DNA from: Nymphaea colorata
Taxonomy: Eukaryota; Streptophyta; Magnoliopsida; Nymphaeales; Nymphaeaceae
DNA length: 64,000 nucleotides
NCBI RefSeq assembly: GCF_008831285.2
Contig: NC_045148.1
Span: 8,871,001 to 8,935,000, forward strand
Reading direction: 5' to 3'
Made by a program: the position numbers and the translations under genes. Position 1 is the stretch's first letter. The number at the start of each line of letters is the position of its first letter. Of this stretch, positions 47,796-60,830 are shown in pieces. The notes under the pieces are model-generated. The model made no database searches and was not told the origin of the DNA. It saw only the letters and a program-made list of their open reading frames with translations.

Positions 47796-48210
47796 TTGAT
47801 ATTTAGTGGATTTCAAGTCACCTCAGCAGATTCGAGTCTCTTCGTCAAGAATAGAGGTATGAAGATTCCTATTTTGTTAATTAATGTTAATGATTTAATT
47901 ATTACTGGAGATGACAAAGAAGAAATTAATCTCATTCATAAACAACTCACGGTGAGATTCAAAATGAAAGAGCTACAAGAGTTGCGACACTTCCTTGAAT
48001 TGAAAATTTATTATGAATCTGAAAGAGTTATTTTCAAGTCAAAAAAAATATGTTCATGACTTATTACGTAAGTATAGTATGCTCGGTTGCAAATCTATCT
48101 CAACAACAATTGAGATAAATGCAAGACTTAGAATTGATGAAGGAGATAAGTTAGAAGATGTCACTATGTGCCGGCAAATGGTTAGAAGTTTAATGTACTT
48201 AACATTATGA
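47796..48210 (+). pseudogene. copia reverse transcriptase fragment
   Basis: Two overlapping open pieces (47796-48059 and 48013-48210) cover the palm and thumb of a copia reverse transcriptase: SLFVKN, then VNDLIITGDD (canonical YVDDLIITG) and FKMKELQ. The first catalytic Asp of the box is lost, so the enzyme would be dead even without the frameshift near 48050. Confidence 0.85.
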
Positions 48211-48732
48211 AGGTCTGACATTGCCTACGGAGTTGGTGTTGTGAACAGATTCATGCAAACTCCAAGGAAGCCACATTTAGAAGCAGTGAAAAGAATATTA
48301 AGGTATGTCAAAAGAACTCATGACTTTGGTGTATTTTATGAAAAAGGACAACCTATCAAATTGTTGGTCATTATGATGCGGATTATGCCGGAGACTTATC
48401 AACTCGAAGATCAACCTTGGATATACATCCAGTCTTGAAAATAATGCAATTTTATGCTGCAGAAAAAGATAGCCAATAGCTTCACTGTCTACAACAAAAG
48501 CAAAGTATAGGGAAGCACCTCAAGCAGTATAAGAATGTGTGTGGCTAATGCGATTGCTGAAAGGCATTAAAAAAAATGTAGATTATGTAGTGAAGCTCTA
48601 CTACGATAATCAAAGTGCAATTAGACTTGTAGGGAATCTTGTTTTCTATGATCGATCATTTTATGAGAAAGAATGTACTCAAAGAAAGTTGACCCTCGCT
48701 CTTCTGACACATTGGTCATGTAAACGATAGCC

Positions 48733-48737
<5 letters not shown>

Positions 48738-48801
<64 letters not shown>
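48738..48801. repeat. TA microsatellite with CA tail
   Basis: About 25 TA units followed by about 6 CA units, just downstream of the copia 3' junction. The E locus has a shorter TA run at the same position (37084-37102). Confidence 0.95.
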
Positions 48802-51800
48802 GACTTCAGCGAGATCCCTAACTAATATACTTTTACTTGTTTTACCCCCCAATCATGACTGGTTATGTTTTGAAAGTCTGAGATCTGAGTGTATATGATT
48901 AGAAACTTGATTGCGTGTAAAAGTCTGATCAATTCACCCGCCAATATCAATGTTTGGATCTGGATTCGATTTCAAATATTCTTGCCCAAGTCCAAGTCTA
49001 CTTAAGTGAGATCCAATTAGGTCGTGGACCTGAACAGAGACCGGACCACTTATAATATCCCCAGCAGTAAGCTAATTTATTCACGTTAAGTAGTGTCCAT
49101 GCAAATATTCCTGATAGGTTAATTAAATACAATTGTTAGGTGTTTATTTTGCCTGAGCTTTTGTGAAACTATAATTTAACAATCCGCAGGGAGACAGAGA
49201 ATTGTCTTCGACCATCAATGACGGCCATAGATCTATCCATGCTACCTCAAGATCTCAATACTATTATAAAAGATATATCTACAATAAATTAAGATCGATT
49301 TTAAAAATGTGTATAAAGGCATCTCCAGTTGTCCAGAAAATTTAATTCAAGAGAAAACTATTCTCTGTAACCTTTTAATGTATTATTGATTTCTAACATT
49401 CCACCCAAGTTGATGGGTGTATCATTCCAATTTTATGGATGTTATCCAGGAGACCTTCAAATTGATTGGTGAGTTAATTAATCTTCAATAGGTCCTGCAA
49501 AAGCTGCCTGTTGATGGGTAGGCCCCAATCTTTATTAAGGAGAGCTAGATAGGTTTTCAACTCACTCAATTCCTGAACATGAAAGGAATTGCAAAAATAT
49601 ATAAATAAATAAGCTTTGGTGGTTAGCCGATGCCAAAAAAACGACCGGATTTAGCGCAAAATCATTGAATCCTGGGCTTCCAAATATTGACCTACAAAAT
49701 GGGGGAAATCTTTTGGAAGATGAGCAACCAGGGGATTTGAAATTAAAATTTTGGAAAGCACCTTGGCTTTTACGGCATGAGAAAAACAAGGAAATTGAAA
49801 AGAAAATGAGGGAGGAAACGGAGTGACACAATGATGCAGGTAGTGATCGTATCTAACGGCAAAAACTTTTTAATCAAATTTTAGAGTCAAAAGGGGAAGT
49901 TGTAACTTTTTCGTTAAGTTTAAGGTAGATTTTGAGGCTAAAAAAAATTGTATTTTGTTTTGTCATAAACAAAATTTATATACTTCATGTATATATAATG
50001 TGTGAATGATGACTCTTGTTATCTATTGTTATTCAGCCATCCAGCCAGGGTCATCAATTTGAAGCACATGAATGGTTGAGACAAAAACAATAATAAAAAT
50101 GTGTGGACTAATACTAGATAATGAAGATATTTATTGACTATTTCTGTTTGTTTTTCTCTTAATTGTTCATCATGATGGATCAGATAGTATTGATTAGATG
50201 GTTTGATGATATTAAAAAGCCTTAACCATGACCGTTTAATTAAAGTAAATGTATGATTAAGAGAAAAACAATGAGAAAAAGATATGAACTAATACTATAA
50301 AACAAAATGTTCATTATAAGAAAGTTGAATGGTGACTCTGACTTTTCAGAGTTGCATCTTTTTTTCTTTTGTTTTTCTATATTCGACCTCCTGCTATCAA
50401 ATTTTCATCCTAACATAGTGTTGAGAAAAGATATTTTGGTATATTTTGTCACATATATAGTCCAAATATTCTTGAAGTGATACATATCAATGTAGAATAT
50501 ATATGATACATATCAATGTAGAATATATAATAATTAAAACTGAGGACCAGGCCATGTACCGGAAGGGCACCCAGGTATACTAGCGGAGCACGGACCAGGC
50601 CCGAGCTGCAGTTGTAGCTTAACGTTTGAAGCACATCCATATTAATATGATAATATCTCTTGAAAATGATGAGCTGGAATGGTCTTTTCTATCTAACCTC
50701 AGTTGATCCTCCACAGGAAGGAAATAGTTGTGAAAAAGACACTTATGTGGGGTGCTTGTCTTTTCTACTTACCTACGTTCTGTTATGGTCATTTGTTTCC
50801 CGTGAAGTCAATTTGGCTAGTGTATAAAAAATTGGGCACCGGGCAGTATAATGATCAGAAAAAAGAATAGCCCCGTTACGATGACAAAAAAAAAAAAGAG
50901 TAATGTAGAAGTTGAAAGTCCAACAAAAATATTCTTGGTGCGTATCTGTTGTTCTCACTCTCTTTGAAGGGGTTTGAAATAAAATCCATGATTGCACGTT
51001 CGCAAGGAAGCAGTAGTGCAAGCATAAAGGTCTTAAGCCATTATTTTTAAAATTATCTCGTGGACTGTAGATTGAAAATGGCCCAGTTATTTCTTCAAGA
51101 AATGAGATTCAAATTTCGTTTTTGTACCTGAAATTTTTCAAAGATATCTGGTAGTTTTTCTAAGAGTGAAAGACAGACCCAAAGTTAAAGTACACCATTA
51201 ATGAAAAATAGCCTTTTCTGGGATCCATAAGATCCTGGCATTTCACTAACTTAAGTTTGTGTTAATGTGATAAAATGATCAAACCGTCCCTAATATAATT
51301 GATTACGTGATGTGGTACGTCATCGATCAATTGATGGTGGAGTCCACTTCTGGATAAAGTTATGCTAGCTTTGGATGGATGCCTACGCCTAGCAGGAAAG
51401 GGGCTGGAGCTTTAGAATGGTGGTTTTTTCCTGTTTGATGTATTGGTCGGAGACGACATAAATCGCAACCTCCATCAGCCGCTCACAGTGAAATGTTCAA
51501 TTGAAGCATTTAGAGGACATTTAGTAACAAGAACACAGCATTATTTAGAACGTTGTATTCAATGAATGCGTTCATTTTTTGAGACACATTCATGGAACAC
51601 GGTATTTCAAAAAATGAGTGTTTATATTATCAAGCACCATCTTAGAATGTCCGTATGTCCTGCCAACATAGTGGCCTTCCACCGGAGATGAGGATAGGCC
51701 TCGCCGGAAAAGTATAAAGAGGTCACCTGAGTCAACAAGCTTATCAACCTAAAGATACATATACAGCTGAAGTTTGAACATGACCCCTTTAGCTTAATCC

Positions 51801-54186
51801 CTTCATAAGCTTAGATTGCAACAGTTGGAAACAAGCCAAGCTTCGCTCATCAACTACATCCTACTGTTGGCTGTATGAGGTTTAAGGTTGGAGATACTGT
51901 CCCCTTCAAGCCTCGTTAACCCAAGAGTATAACGCCCAGGGGAGTAGAAATCGATCAATGAACTCTCCCCTTCAACTCCCATCAAAAAGAAAAAAAAATG
52001 GTACTACATTCAGGTTTATATTAGACACAATGTACCTTTTAAATTGGTATCACAGCCCATTCCATTAACGCAAGAGAATAATGCCCGTGATTAATGAACA
52101 AACTCGACTAGCTATTTGGCCCTTGAGGCAAATAGTTCAAACTTTCAAAAGTGTGAAATCAAGTTAACGAATTCAAAATAAGTTCCTGAAGAATATTATG
52201 CGGGTGAGATTAACTTGTAAATATAGAAATCAAACTATTTATTAAAGAGCCTGATATACCCCTCAAATGAGACAAGGGTTTTCATTTAAGAAAACTCATT
52301 TATTTCCCTTCTTTTCTCTTTTCCTCTTATAAACGGTATCTTAGGGTTTTCGTTTAAGGAAACTCATTTATATCACCTTCTTTTCTCTGTTTTTCCTCTT
52401 GTAAATGCCTCTTAGCCTTTTGGAAAACAGATTGACTTTTCTACCTACAAACTTTATACGATGGCCAAGATGGTTTCCATTGAAAAATTTTATCTATCTA
52501 GTCTCTCTTCAACCTGTCAAGGAAAAAAAAAAGATCATGGCTTCGCCTACGCGTGCTAACCCAAACAAGGTGCATCCAACAGCCATGCACTGAAAATAGA
52601 CAGGGGAGTTGAGGTATTTTACGATTTTTTAAAAAAATATCTTTTCTTCTTCTTTTTTTTTTTTTACTTATTCTGATCATTACATACTTTGGTGCACAAA
52701 TTATTGGGCACATAGTTTGCACATAACCATCTGGAGGCAGCCCACAATTGATTCATTTGAGACTGACAAGGCTCAAGGTACGTCACCCACCGCCAGCCTT
52801 ATTTTGAAGAAGCATCTTTTGTATTTTTTTTTTATAAAGGACCGAAGGCCTTCTCCGGCTGCTTTGCATCCGAACCAGTCATGTATACTTATGATTAAAG
52901 TTTTTTTTTTTTCTGTTTAACCTTGTGGAAATGATCTTTAAGGGCAATTTGGTGAAAAACATTATTGAATTCGTTATTTTTTTAATTTAATAATATTTTC
53001 TTAATAATAAAAGAATGAACGGCTCTAAAAACATCAAAATTTTATAGTAGAGAAGATCATTTTTTTTTACAAAAATAACTTGATCGAAAACATTATTTAT
53101 ATTAAATTATTGTTTTGAAACACTTAAAGTTGTTCATATTTTGTCAGGTTTTTATTCCTTACCCAAGTGGTGTTGGTGTGTGTGTCTATATATAGTCAAA
53201 TTTTTTATCAGTGTACAATTTACATTCCAAGCGCCATACATTGATTTAGTTAAAACAGGCTGCATAGGCGTCCCTTGGCTAAAAAAAAAAACCAATATCT
53301 TTGAAACCGTTTTCTACTTTATGAACGTACAAGAAACAATTCAGGTCCAAGGCCAAGTCCGGTTAATGGAAAGCCGATTAGTCCAGATTCAATAAATGGT
53401 GAACCCGAACTGAGTCCAGGTCTAGACCACTTACATCCCCATAAACTAAATTTGCTAAGTGGTAAATATTGTCCAATTATTCTGAAAGGTCATGGGCCTG
53501 CCATTATTGCCGACCCACGAAAAATTGTTTAGTAAGATCCTCGTGGATTAGTAAGATCCTCGTGGATACTGATCCAGATCGTTAAATTAAAGGGCATTAT
53601 TAAGAATTTAACCCACAGTCTGAGTGAGAAAGACCAGAGAACCAAACGGCATGACGATAAAGCCATGGAACGGCCAGCTCAAAAGCAGCATGGTAACATG
53701 GGGCAAAGGTAAAGGAGGTAGAAGAAGAAATGGGCTAAGTAAGGGATAGGTGGGCTAAGTAGATGAAATCGGTAGGGCGGGGAAAATGTGCTTCCAAACG
53801 TGGGATGTAGAACGGACAAGGCTTATGGCATGCCAGGTATGAAGTGGAAGATGTACGTAAGAAATTACCTTTTTTAATAATAATAATGCACTATTTTCCC
53901 CCCTTAATGTTTATACCTTTTTTAGAGACTAGAACTAACTTTTTTCTTTAGCTAAAACAAAAGTTAAACATAAATTCCTGGATGATTACTTCTTAATTTT
54001 TTGTTTGCAAGTTCTGCCCATTAACCTACTAATTGCATTTGATAAAGTTTTTCAAAAAGTAAGCAAATCTAAGGTACTATAATAATATATAAAATTCTGA
54101 AAAAAAGCACAATACAGAATATATCCATCCCCATCCTTTTCTAGTTCCTACAGCTTCCCAGATCTCCATATAATAGGCGATGACCA
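48802..54186. other. Intergenic region between F and G
   Basis: No gene supported. 48690-50460 repeats the E upstream region (37033-38700). From about 52200 to 54180 the sequence repeats the D region's flanks (29200-29400 and 23600-25200). The middle, 50460-52200, is unique in the window, with only short ORFs. Confidence 0.55.
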
Positions 54187-54689
54187 TGTTGGGAAACGTA
54201 ATGCGGGCCCTAAATATAACTCAACTATAAACTCAAATTTATGTGAAGAAAATCTAGCAGAGTCTTGGCAAAGTATACTAAACTATTTATTCATCAAAAT
54301 AAACATTACAAAAGAGGACTTAAAACAAAAGTTAAACATAAATTCCTGGATGATTACTTCTTAATTTTTTGTTTGCAAGTTCTGCCCATTAACCTACTAA
54401 TTGCATTTGATAAAGTTTTTCAAAAAGTAAGCAAATCTAAGGTACTATAATAATATATAAAATTCTCAAGAAAAGCACAATACAGAATATATCCATCCCC
54501 ATCCTTTTCTAGTTCCTACAGCTTCCCAGATCTTCATATAATAGGCGATGACCATGTTGGGAAACGTAATGCGGGCCCTAAATATAACTCAACTATAAAC
54601 TGAAGAAAATCTAGCAGAGTCTTGGCAAAGTATACTAAACTATTTATTCATCAAAATAAACATTACAAAAAAGGATTTAAGAAAACTCA
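53954..54689. repeat. 368-bp tandem duplication across an LTR insertion point
   Basis: The stretch starting AAAACAAAAGTTAAAC at 53954 recurs at 54322, offset 368 bp. Each copy contains about 233 bp of 3' flank of G followed by the beginning of an LTR (TGTTGGGAAACG at 54187 and 54555). The second copy has an 11-bp deletion near 54600. The duplication therefore happened after the LTR insertion. Confidence 0.85.
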
Positions 54690-55090
54690 CCTCGACTCAC
54701 GCAGTGAGCTAACACACCCAACGCCCTTAAAGCTTCAACACTCAAGTTCACGAAGTGAACACACCACCAGTTCATAAAGTAAGCACACACTAAGACTCAA
54801 CCCAACTCATACACACTAAGACTCAACCCAACTCACAATGCTCAACCCAACTCATAATTTTTTACACCCTCAAAATGACCCAACGTCCCTATTTATAGGG
54901 AGAAGAAGTCGGTGGATGAAGTTTCCACCGATTTCCACATTTTTTTTTTTTAAATTTTCTTTCTCTTTCATAATGACATCCACCCACTTTAAAAGAAACT
55001 TCACCGACTTGCAAAAGGAGGAGGCTACGAGCCTCTTGAGTCTTCTCGACTCTTCCAAGAGAGTCGGTGATGACTCTCTACAGACCAGCA
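54555..55090 (-). mobile_element. Solo LTR of a copia-like element
   Basis: 536 bp. Read on the minus strand it starts TGCTGG and ends CCAACA, short terminal inverted repeats of the TG...CA kind. The matching site in locus D (25230-25245) is empty, so the ends are well placed. It contains a TATA-like CTATAAATAGGG (minus strand, about 54887-54898), repeated phrases such as GAGTTGGGTTGAG, and a segment (TTTATTTTGATGAATAAA) also seen in the LTR of the 44.2-kb element, so both belong to one family. No internal region. A first partial copy lies at 54187-54321. Confidence 0.7.
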
Positions 55091-55131
55091 TCATGATAAT
55101 GACCCAGGGGAAGATGATCATCTATCCCATA

Positions 55132-58100
55132 TCAAATGCTTTCTACCATTAGCTTCAGTGTGCGCTCCACGGGATAATCTCTTTCTGGGAAACCATAACC
55201 ATCCCCATGTTGATACATGAACTGTCCGACTCTTACAAAATTCAAAGCGAAATGTACAATGGGGTGACTAGTAGCACCAGCAGCCTCCGCCCATTCTTTA
55301 AGGAGTCCTTCCCAAGCATTTTTTAGTCGACCATCAAAATGGTGACGAGCAGCTTCTTCTGACACACTCTTCTCCTTCATGTAACACTGTATGCATTTGG
55401 GCACGTCTCCTCTCCCAATCTCGTCCTTCATGAATATAAGGAATTTGACTTAGAAAGGAATTGTCTACAAATAAATTCGTAGACCAAGAAAGTATGAAGT
55501 GTTTGAATAGAGTAATTACTCACGTACAATTTATTTCAAATTTTTATAATAACTTTATCTCCTTAGTCAAACATACAGAAGTTTTAACCAAATTATCATG
55601 TGTCTTTCATCCTGATTCACCTTAAAAGCATGTTTCTAAAAAACCAATTTCATCCTGAAAATAGATATCGTAAGTTGTTTGGTTACAGTTGTTTTAGATA
55701 AGATTCACATGCATCATACATGACGCAGTTTAAATTGCATCCAAACTATATATCTCTTGAAAACGCCAAGTTGAAAAATAGGAATACCAGTGACACTAAA
55801 AGCTTAATATAACAATAGTTTCTTTCTCATTCTCTGGTTTTATGTTGAAGGTTAGGGAAAAGAGAGTTCACCTTACAAGTTCCAAGGTCATTTTGAAGCC
55901 TCACCATCATGGAAGACTTCTTTATCAGGTTGAAGTAATGGTCTACATCCATGGTAGCGTCTTCTTTTATGTCATGTTGCATGAAGAAATAAGCATGGAT
56001 TAAAACCAGAGGTCCTGATATGGAAACCCATGCGTTATCCAAGTATTCTTCTACCGTGGGTGTATATCCACTATAGAACCACTTTGCTTCCACTAAATAT
56101 GCCTTGCAGAGTTCAGCCCACTGTAATAAATGAGGATTGTAAATTGCAATGAATCTGAAAAAACTTAGTGTTGAATACCATCATAATTTTCTTTTTGGGT
56201 AAGTCAATACGAATTACCATGTGGTTAATAAAGATAAATGTATACTTACCGCTCTTGTCAAGTAGCCTAAGATGTTGGGGCCTTTGTCCCGCATGAAGTC
56301 ATAGGCAAATTGATTGGTTGTGTTATAGAGAGCTAGGAAACACAATCGCATGTATTGAGGAAGTTGATCAATATATCCAATTTCCCATCTGCAAAATTCA
56401 TGAACCCAACAAATTCAGGAGAAATTGAAGGATAATATCAGCGAAGATGGAGAACATGATATTGAAGAAATTAAAATGGTTGTGCTACTGCGCCAATGCA
56501 AAGAAATGAAGTAAAAGGAAAAGATGTGCATAGGATAGTACTCCTATTTGTTCTTGTAATACCTTCACAAGTTGACATAAACAAAAATGGAAAACTGTCA
56601 AAAATTTGACGCTTTACCAAGAATTTTATTTCGTGGGCTTGTGCATATGAGCAAGCCTCTTAATCAGACCAATTAGTTTCTTGGCCTTCCCAATTTTCCT
56701 CTTAGTGCATGCCTAACTAGCAGGATTCTTTGGCGGACATTAGTAGTTTCTTGACATCACTGGCCTAATTAATCTATGATTTGTCTCACCTCTATAAAAT
56801 ATTAAACTATAATCACAAGTCTATGTGCAAAAATGTTATCGATAAACTTTTGTTTTCTTATAAAAATAGAGAAAAAGATGAATGACTCAATTTTGGTGAG
56901 GAGAATGTGTATTTGATTCTACCTCCTACATGAGCTTCATCCTCCTAATGTACCGAGTGTGCTTTCGGTGCCTCGAGATGCCAACTCCATCACAGTTCAA
57001 CTTATATATTAAGTGGTTCTTCTTTGCATGACAAATAGTTGATACGTCCAGAATTCTAAATAAAAACTTGCCACCTAGCAGCAACTATCTCAACTGCTAC
57101 ATCAGCCCCCTCTAGAACGAGAAATGACCTTAATTACTTGACATGACGAGCCCAATCATTGCAGAGCTAAGAAGTAAATTAGGAGTTAAAAAGTAAATTA
57201 AGAGCATGAAATTACTTTTCCAGCAAAGAAGTAAATTAAGGGCAAGGAATTACTTTTCGACAGCTTCACTAAACAGTTCTATCTCATCAAGTGTGCGGTA
57301 CACGTCATAAACATCATCAATAGTCGTGACAAGGCAACCGACTTTTGTAAGTCCTTTCCTACAGACAGAGAAAAGAGGATTGAAAATGCCTCCTACAGTC
57401 CATAAATAGCTGTCCATCAACCTGTCCCTAGCAAATTTCAAGTTCTCTGCCAACTGAAGACCCCTCCACCACCTAGCTAGAGAAAATTAATTATTGAAAT
57501 GAATCAAGTTAATGAATCAAATATAGGTTTATTTTGATATGCATAAACAAAAGAAATGCATCAATTTGGTATTCGGGACCTTAACATCTCCTTGACTTCT
57601 GCTTGGTACAAAGACTGCACATTATTGAAATCTAGCTTTGCTAGTTTGAGTAAGCAAGAGCGGTGTCCAGGCCTTCTTTGATACGAATCTATGTAATTGC
57701 TCGCTTCCAATCTTAGCATCCTTCTCGAAAGAGGGAGCTCTAAGGCTTGAGCTATCTGTCTCGCAAGGATGCAGTCTGAATTATTCATCTTGGTCATACT
57801 TTCTCGGAGATGATTTGTGAAGTCCATGGCCTTTTTCAATATGTGCTCCCCTTCAAATCTAAGATGTGAAGCTTCATACAAGTTCAGCAACCCCTTTAAA
57901 TCTTCTGCAAGGATGTTGCTAAATCTGCCTCTTTCATCCACAAATACTTCAAAAACATCTGTAACAGTATATCACCAGAAGAAAGTAGGAAAAGGTTGGA
58001 CTAGATACTGAGAGCAAAAGTTTATGCATTAACCAAAAAAAACATACGCTGATTGATAATATTTACCAGGAGAAGCATGATAGCCATGTTGCCGCAGCAA

Positions 58101-58651
58101 TCGGAATCTAAGAGCTGCAAAATATAGGTGTTCACATTCCTTTCTGTCTTCGAAAATGCAGTCCATTGCGACTTTGATCTCCTTCTCAAAGTGGTATGAA
58201 ATTCCTAACCTTTGGAAGTCATCCACGAGCTCCATCTGAGCCACTGGCTCGTCGCGACCTTCCAGCATTTGCCTAACATTTTGTTTAATCTCCTCAATGT
58301 TCTCGCTGCCATGGCCATCCTGCCGTGACATCTTTCAGTTAATTAACTATTACCAAACAATCCAGTTTAGAAAAATAACATACGATCATTACATATTATT
58401 GCATGCTTAACCATCTGAGTCTGAAGATGCAGCATACATGAATATTTTCACTAACAAATGAAACAACTGACTGCCCTGAATTAGTTCTTAACAACTGAAC
58501 GAAGAGGGGTAGATCTAGAATCAGTTGAAATTTCACCAGCTTTTGTATAGGAACTGCTTACCTCGTGTTTGCTTTTCAATGACAGGATGAGATCATCTGT
58601 CCACTGGCTTGGCGGATAGTTCCCCGAACGTCTCTGAACTGGTAGAGACAT
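55132..58651 (-). CDS. Terpene synthase G, without transit peptide, 544 aa
   Basis: Complete 7-exon terpene synthase, sister of D. Exons in gene order: 58562-58651, 58067-58331, 57580-57958, 57254-57472, 56250-56388, 55872-56120 and 55132-55425; 1635 nt, all GT-AG, phases consistent. It begins MSLPVQ directly before [11 protein letters not shown], so no targeting peptide. RDR and IDDVYD are present in exon 4; the residue after DVY is Arg where D, B, E and F have Gly. NDLGTCK at the end of exon 6 joins DE of exon 7, so NSE/DTE is complete. Exon 7 is one codon shorter than in D and more diverged ([17 protein letters not shown]). Exon 3 has one codon fewer than D. Likely cytosolic. Activity is probable but less certain than for D because of the Arg substitution and faster change in exon 7. 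Confidence 0.9.
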
Positions 58652-59808
58652 GGTGCTTATGCTTATGCAAACATGGAATTCACTAATCAATTTCTTTGTT
58701 GAAAAGAAAAAGTACCACAATAATTAATTTCATCAAGAACAGTAAAGAATTATATGTGTAAAATCAGTCCTCCTTCTCTAACTCTTTATACTGCCTGCAT
58801 GCTTGATATTGCTTGTAGTTGAGCATTTAATATATGAGTTAAGCATCTGGAAGAAACGGGGCCTCGAACCATATAAGTAAATTAACCGAGCTAAGGCAGA
58901 AAGAAATTAAGAGGGGAAGCAGACAAGCAGTACGAACGGGGCAGAGGAAAGAGTCACAACGGTGATTAAAACATCATAAACCATCACTATATAATAAATG
59001 ATTGCTAATACTCTGGTTATGTTATATTTTTAGCGAGGGTTTTTAAATACTTTATCATTTGGTATTCGAATATGATGTGGACGAAATAAGTTGTAAATAT
59101 AAAAATCAAACTATTTTTTGAAGAGCCTGATATACCCCTCGGATGAGGCGAGGGTTTTCATTTAAGGAAACTGATTTATTTTCCTTTTTTTTTTTTCCTT
59201 TTTTCTCTTATAAACGGTATCTTAGGTTTTTCGTTTGTATCCCCTTCTTTTGTCTGTTTTTTCTCTTATAAATGTGTCCTAGAAAAACAGGTTGGCTTTT
59301 CTACTGGTGCGGACCTGAAAAGAGCGCATCTGCATTTGGTAAGATGTCTTTCCCTATTTCACCTCGTTCTCTTATCAACTGGGTTGAGATATGTTCATTT
59401 GACTCTTCTCATCCATTTACACTTGAACTCTGTCAACTCTCTCTCTCTCCCTCCTCTACCTTTGTAGTTTTGTGATTCATGGTTGAAACACTGAGCAAAT
59501 AATGGAATACAATCATACATATTTCTGTCATAAAAAAAACTCAGAAACAAACACCAAAAAAACTCAAAAAAAAAAAAAAGAAAATCATCTTTTCCGAATG
59601 CTGTTGTGGTCGCTTGTGTGGGAGACAGAACAATGCGTTCTAACCCCGAACAGCATGCGATGCCCCTTATCAGAAAGGACGAGCTGCAATGTAGCGAGCT
59701 ACATACCTGCAGCCACTTGGGCCACGCCCTCTAGTTTGCGTCACAGGACTTGAGAACTCAAACATATACATGGTAGAGATTAGAGAAGCTGAGAAAGCAA
59801 TGAATTAC
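58652..59808 (-). other. Probable leader intron of locus G
   Basis: About 1.15 kb between the leader donor (CAG then GTAATT) and coding exon 1. As in D, the old TTTGCAG acceptor reads TTTGCAT. It matches the D intron over its full length. No coding exon. Confidence 0.45.
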
Positions 59809-59978
59809 CTGATATGATATGCAAGTTGGGTGCTGACGCTCGATCAGAAGCTTCAACTCTGCTGTTCCTCCCTCGCACTTCTCCTGATTTCTCCTTCTAG
59901 CTGGTTGATCAGAACAATGATCAAGGTAGGTGGGTAGATGATTCAATATTTTGTGCTCACAAGGGTTCCCTATTTATA
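59809..59978 (-). promoter_or_regulatory. TATA box and leader exon of locus G
   Basis: TATAAATAG (minus strand, 59970-59978) and an ATG-free leader ending CAG-GTAATT, a better donor than the CAC-GTAATT of D. Nearly identical to 29825-29994. Confidence 0.55.

Positions 59979-60830
<852 letters not shown>

Larger units (their letters stand above)
44160..48688 (+). mobile_element. Degenerate Ty1/copia retrotransposon, 3' LTR missing
   Basis: Plus strand, opposite to the TPS genes. An LTR-like region of about 0.5 kb (from about 44160-44200 to 44711, with CTATAAATAG near 44312) is followed by TGGTATCAGAG at 44714, the usual primer-binding site for initiator tRNA-Met. Gag is at about 44905-45225; a zinc knuckle at about 45545-45590 has its first Cys replaced; protease with IDSGCSNHM at about 45770-45820; GAG-pre-integrase and integrase relics at about 46150-46760; reverse transcriptase at about 47340-48080, with the YVDD box degraded to NVND; RNase H at about 48480-48688 (LYYDNQSAI). 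Numerous stops and frameshifts. The element ends inside RNase H and runs straight into sequence homologous to the E upstream region. Confidence 0.88.

Noticed and set aside
44160-48688. Possibility that the copia element is an active retrotransposon
   Set aside because: Many stops and frameshifts, degraded reverse transcriptase box, missing 3' LTR.
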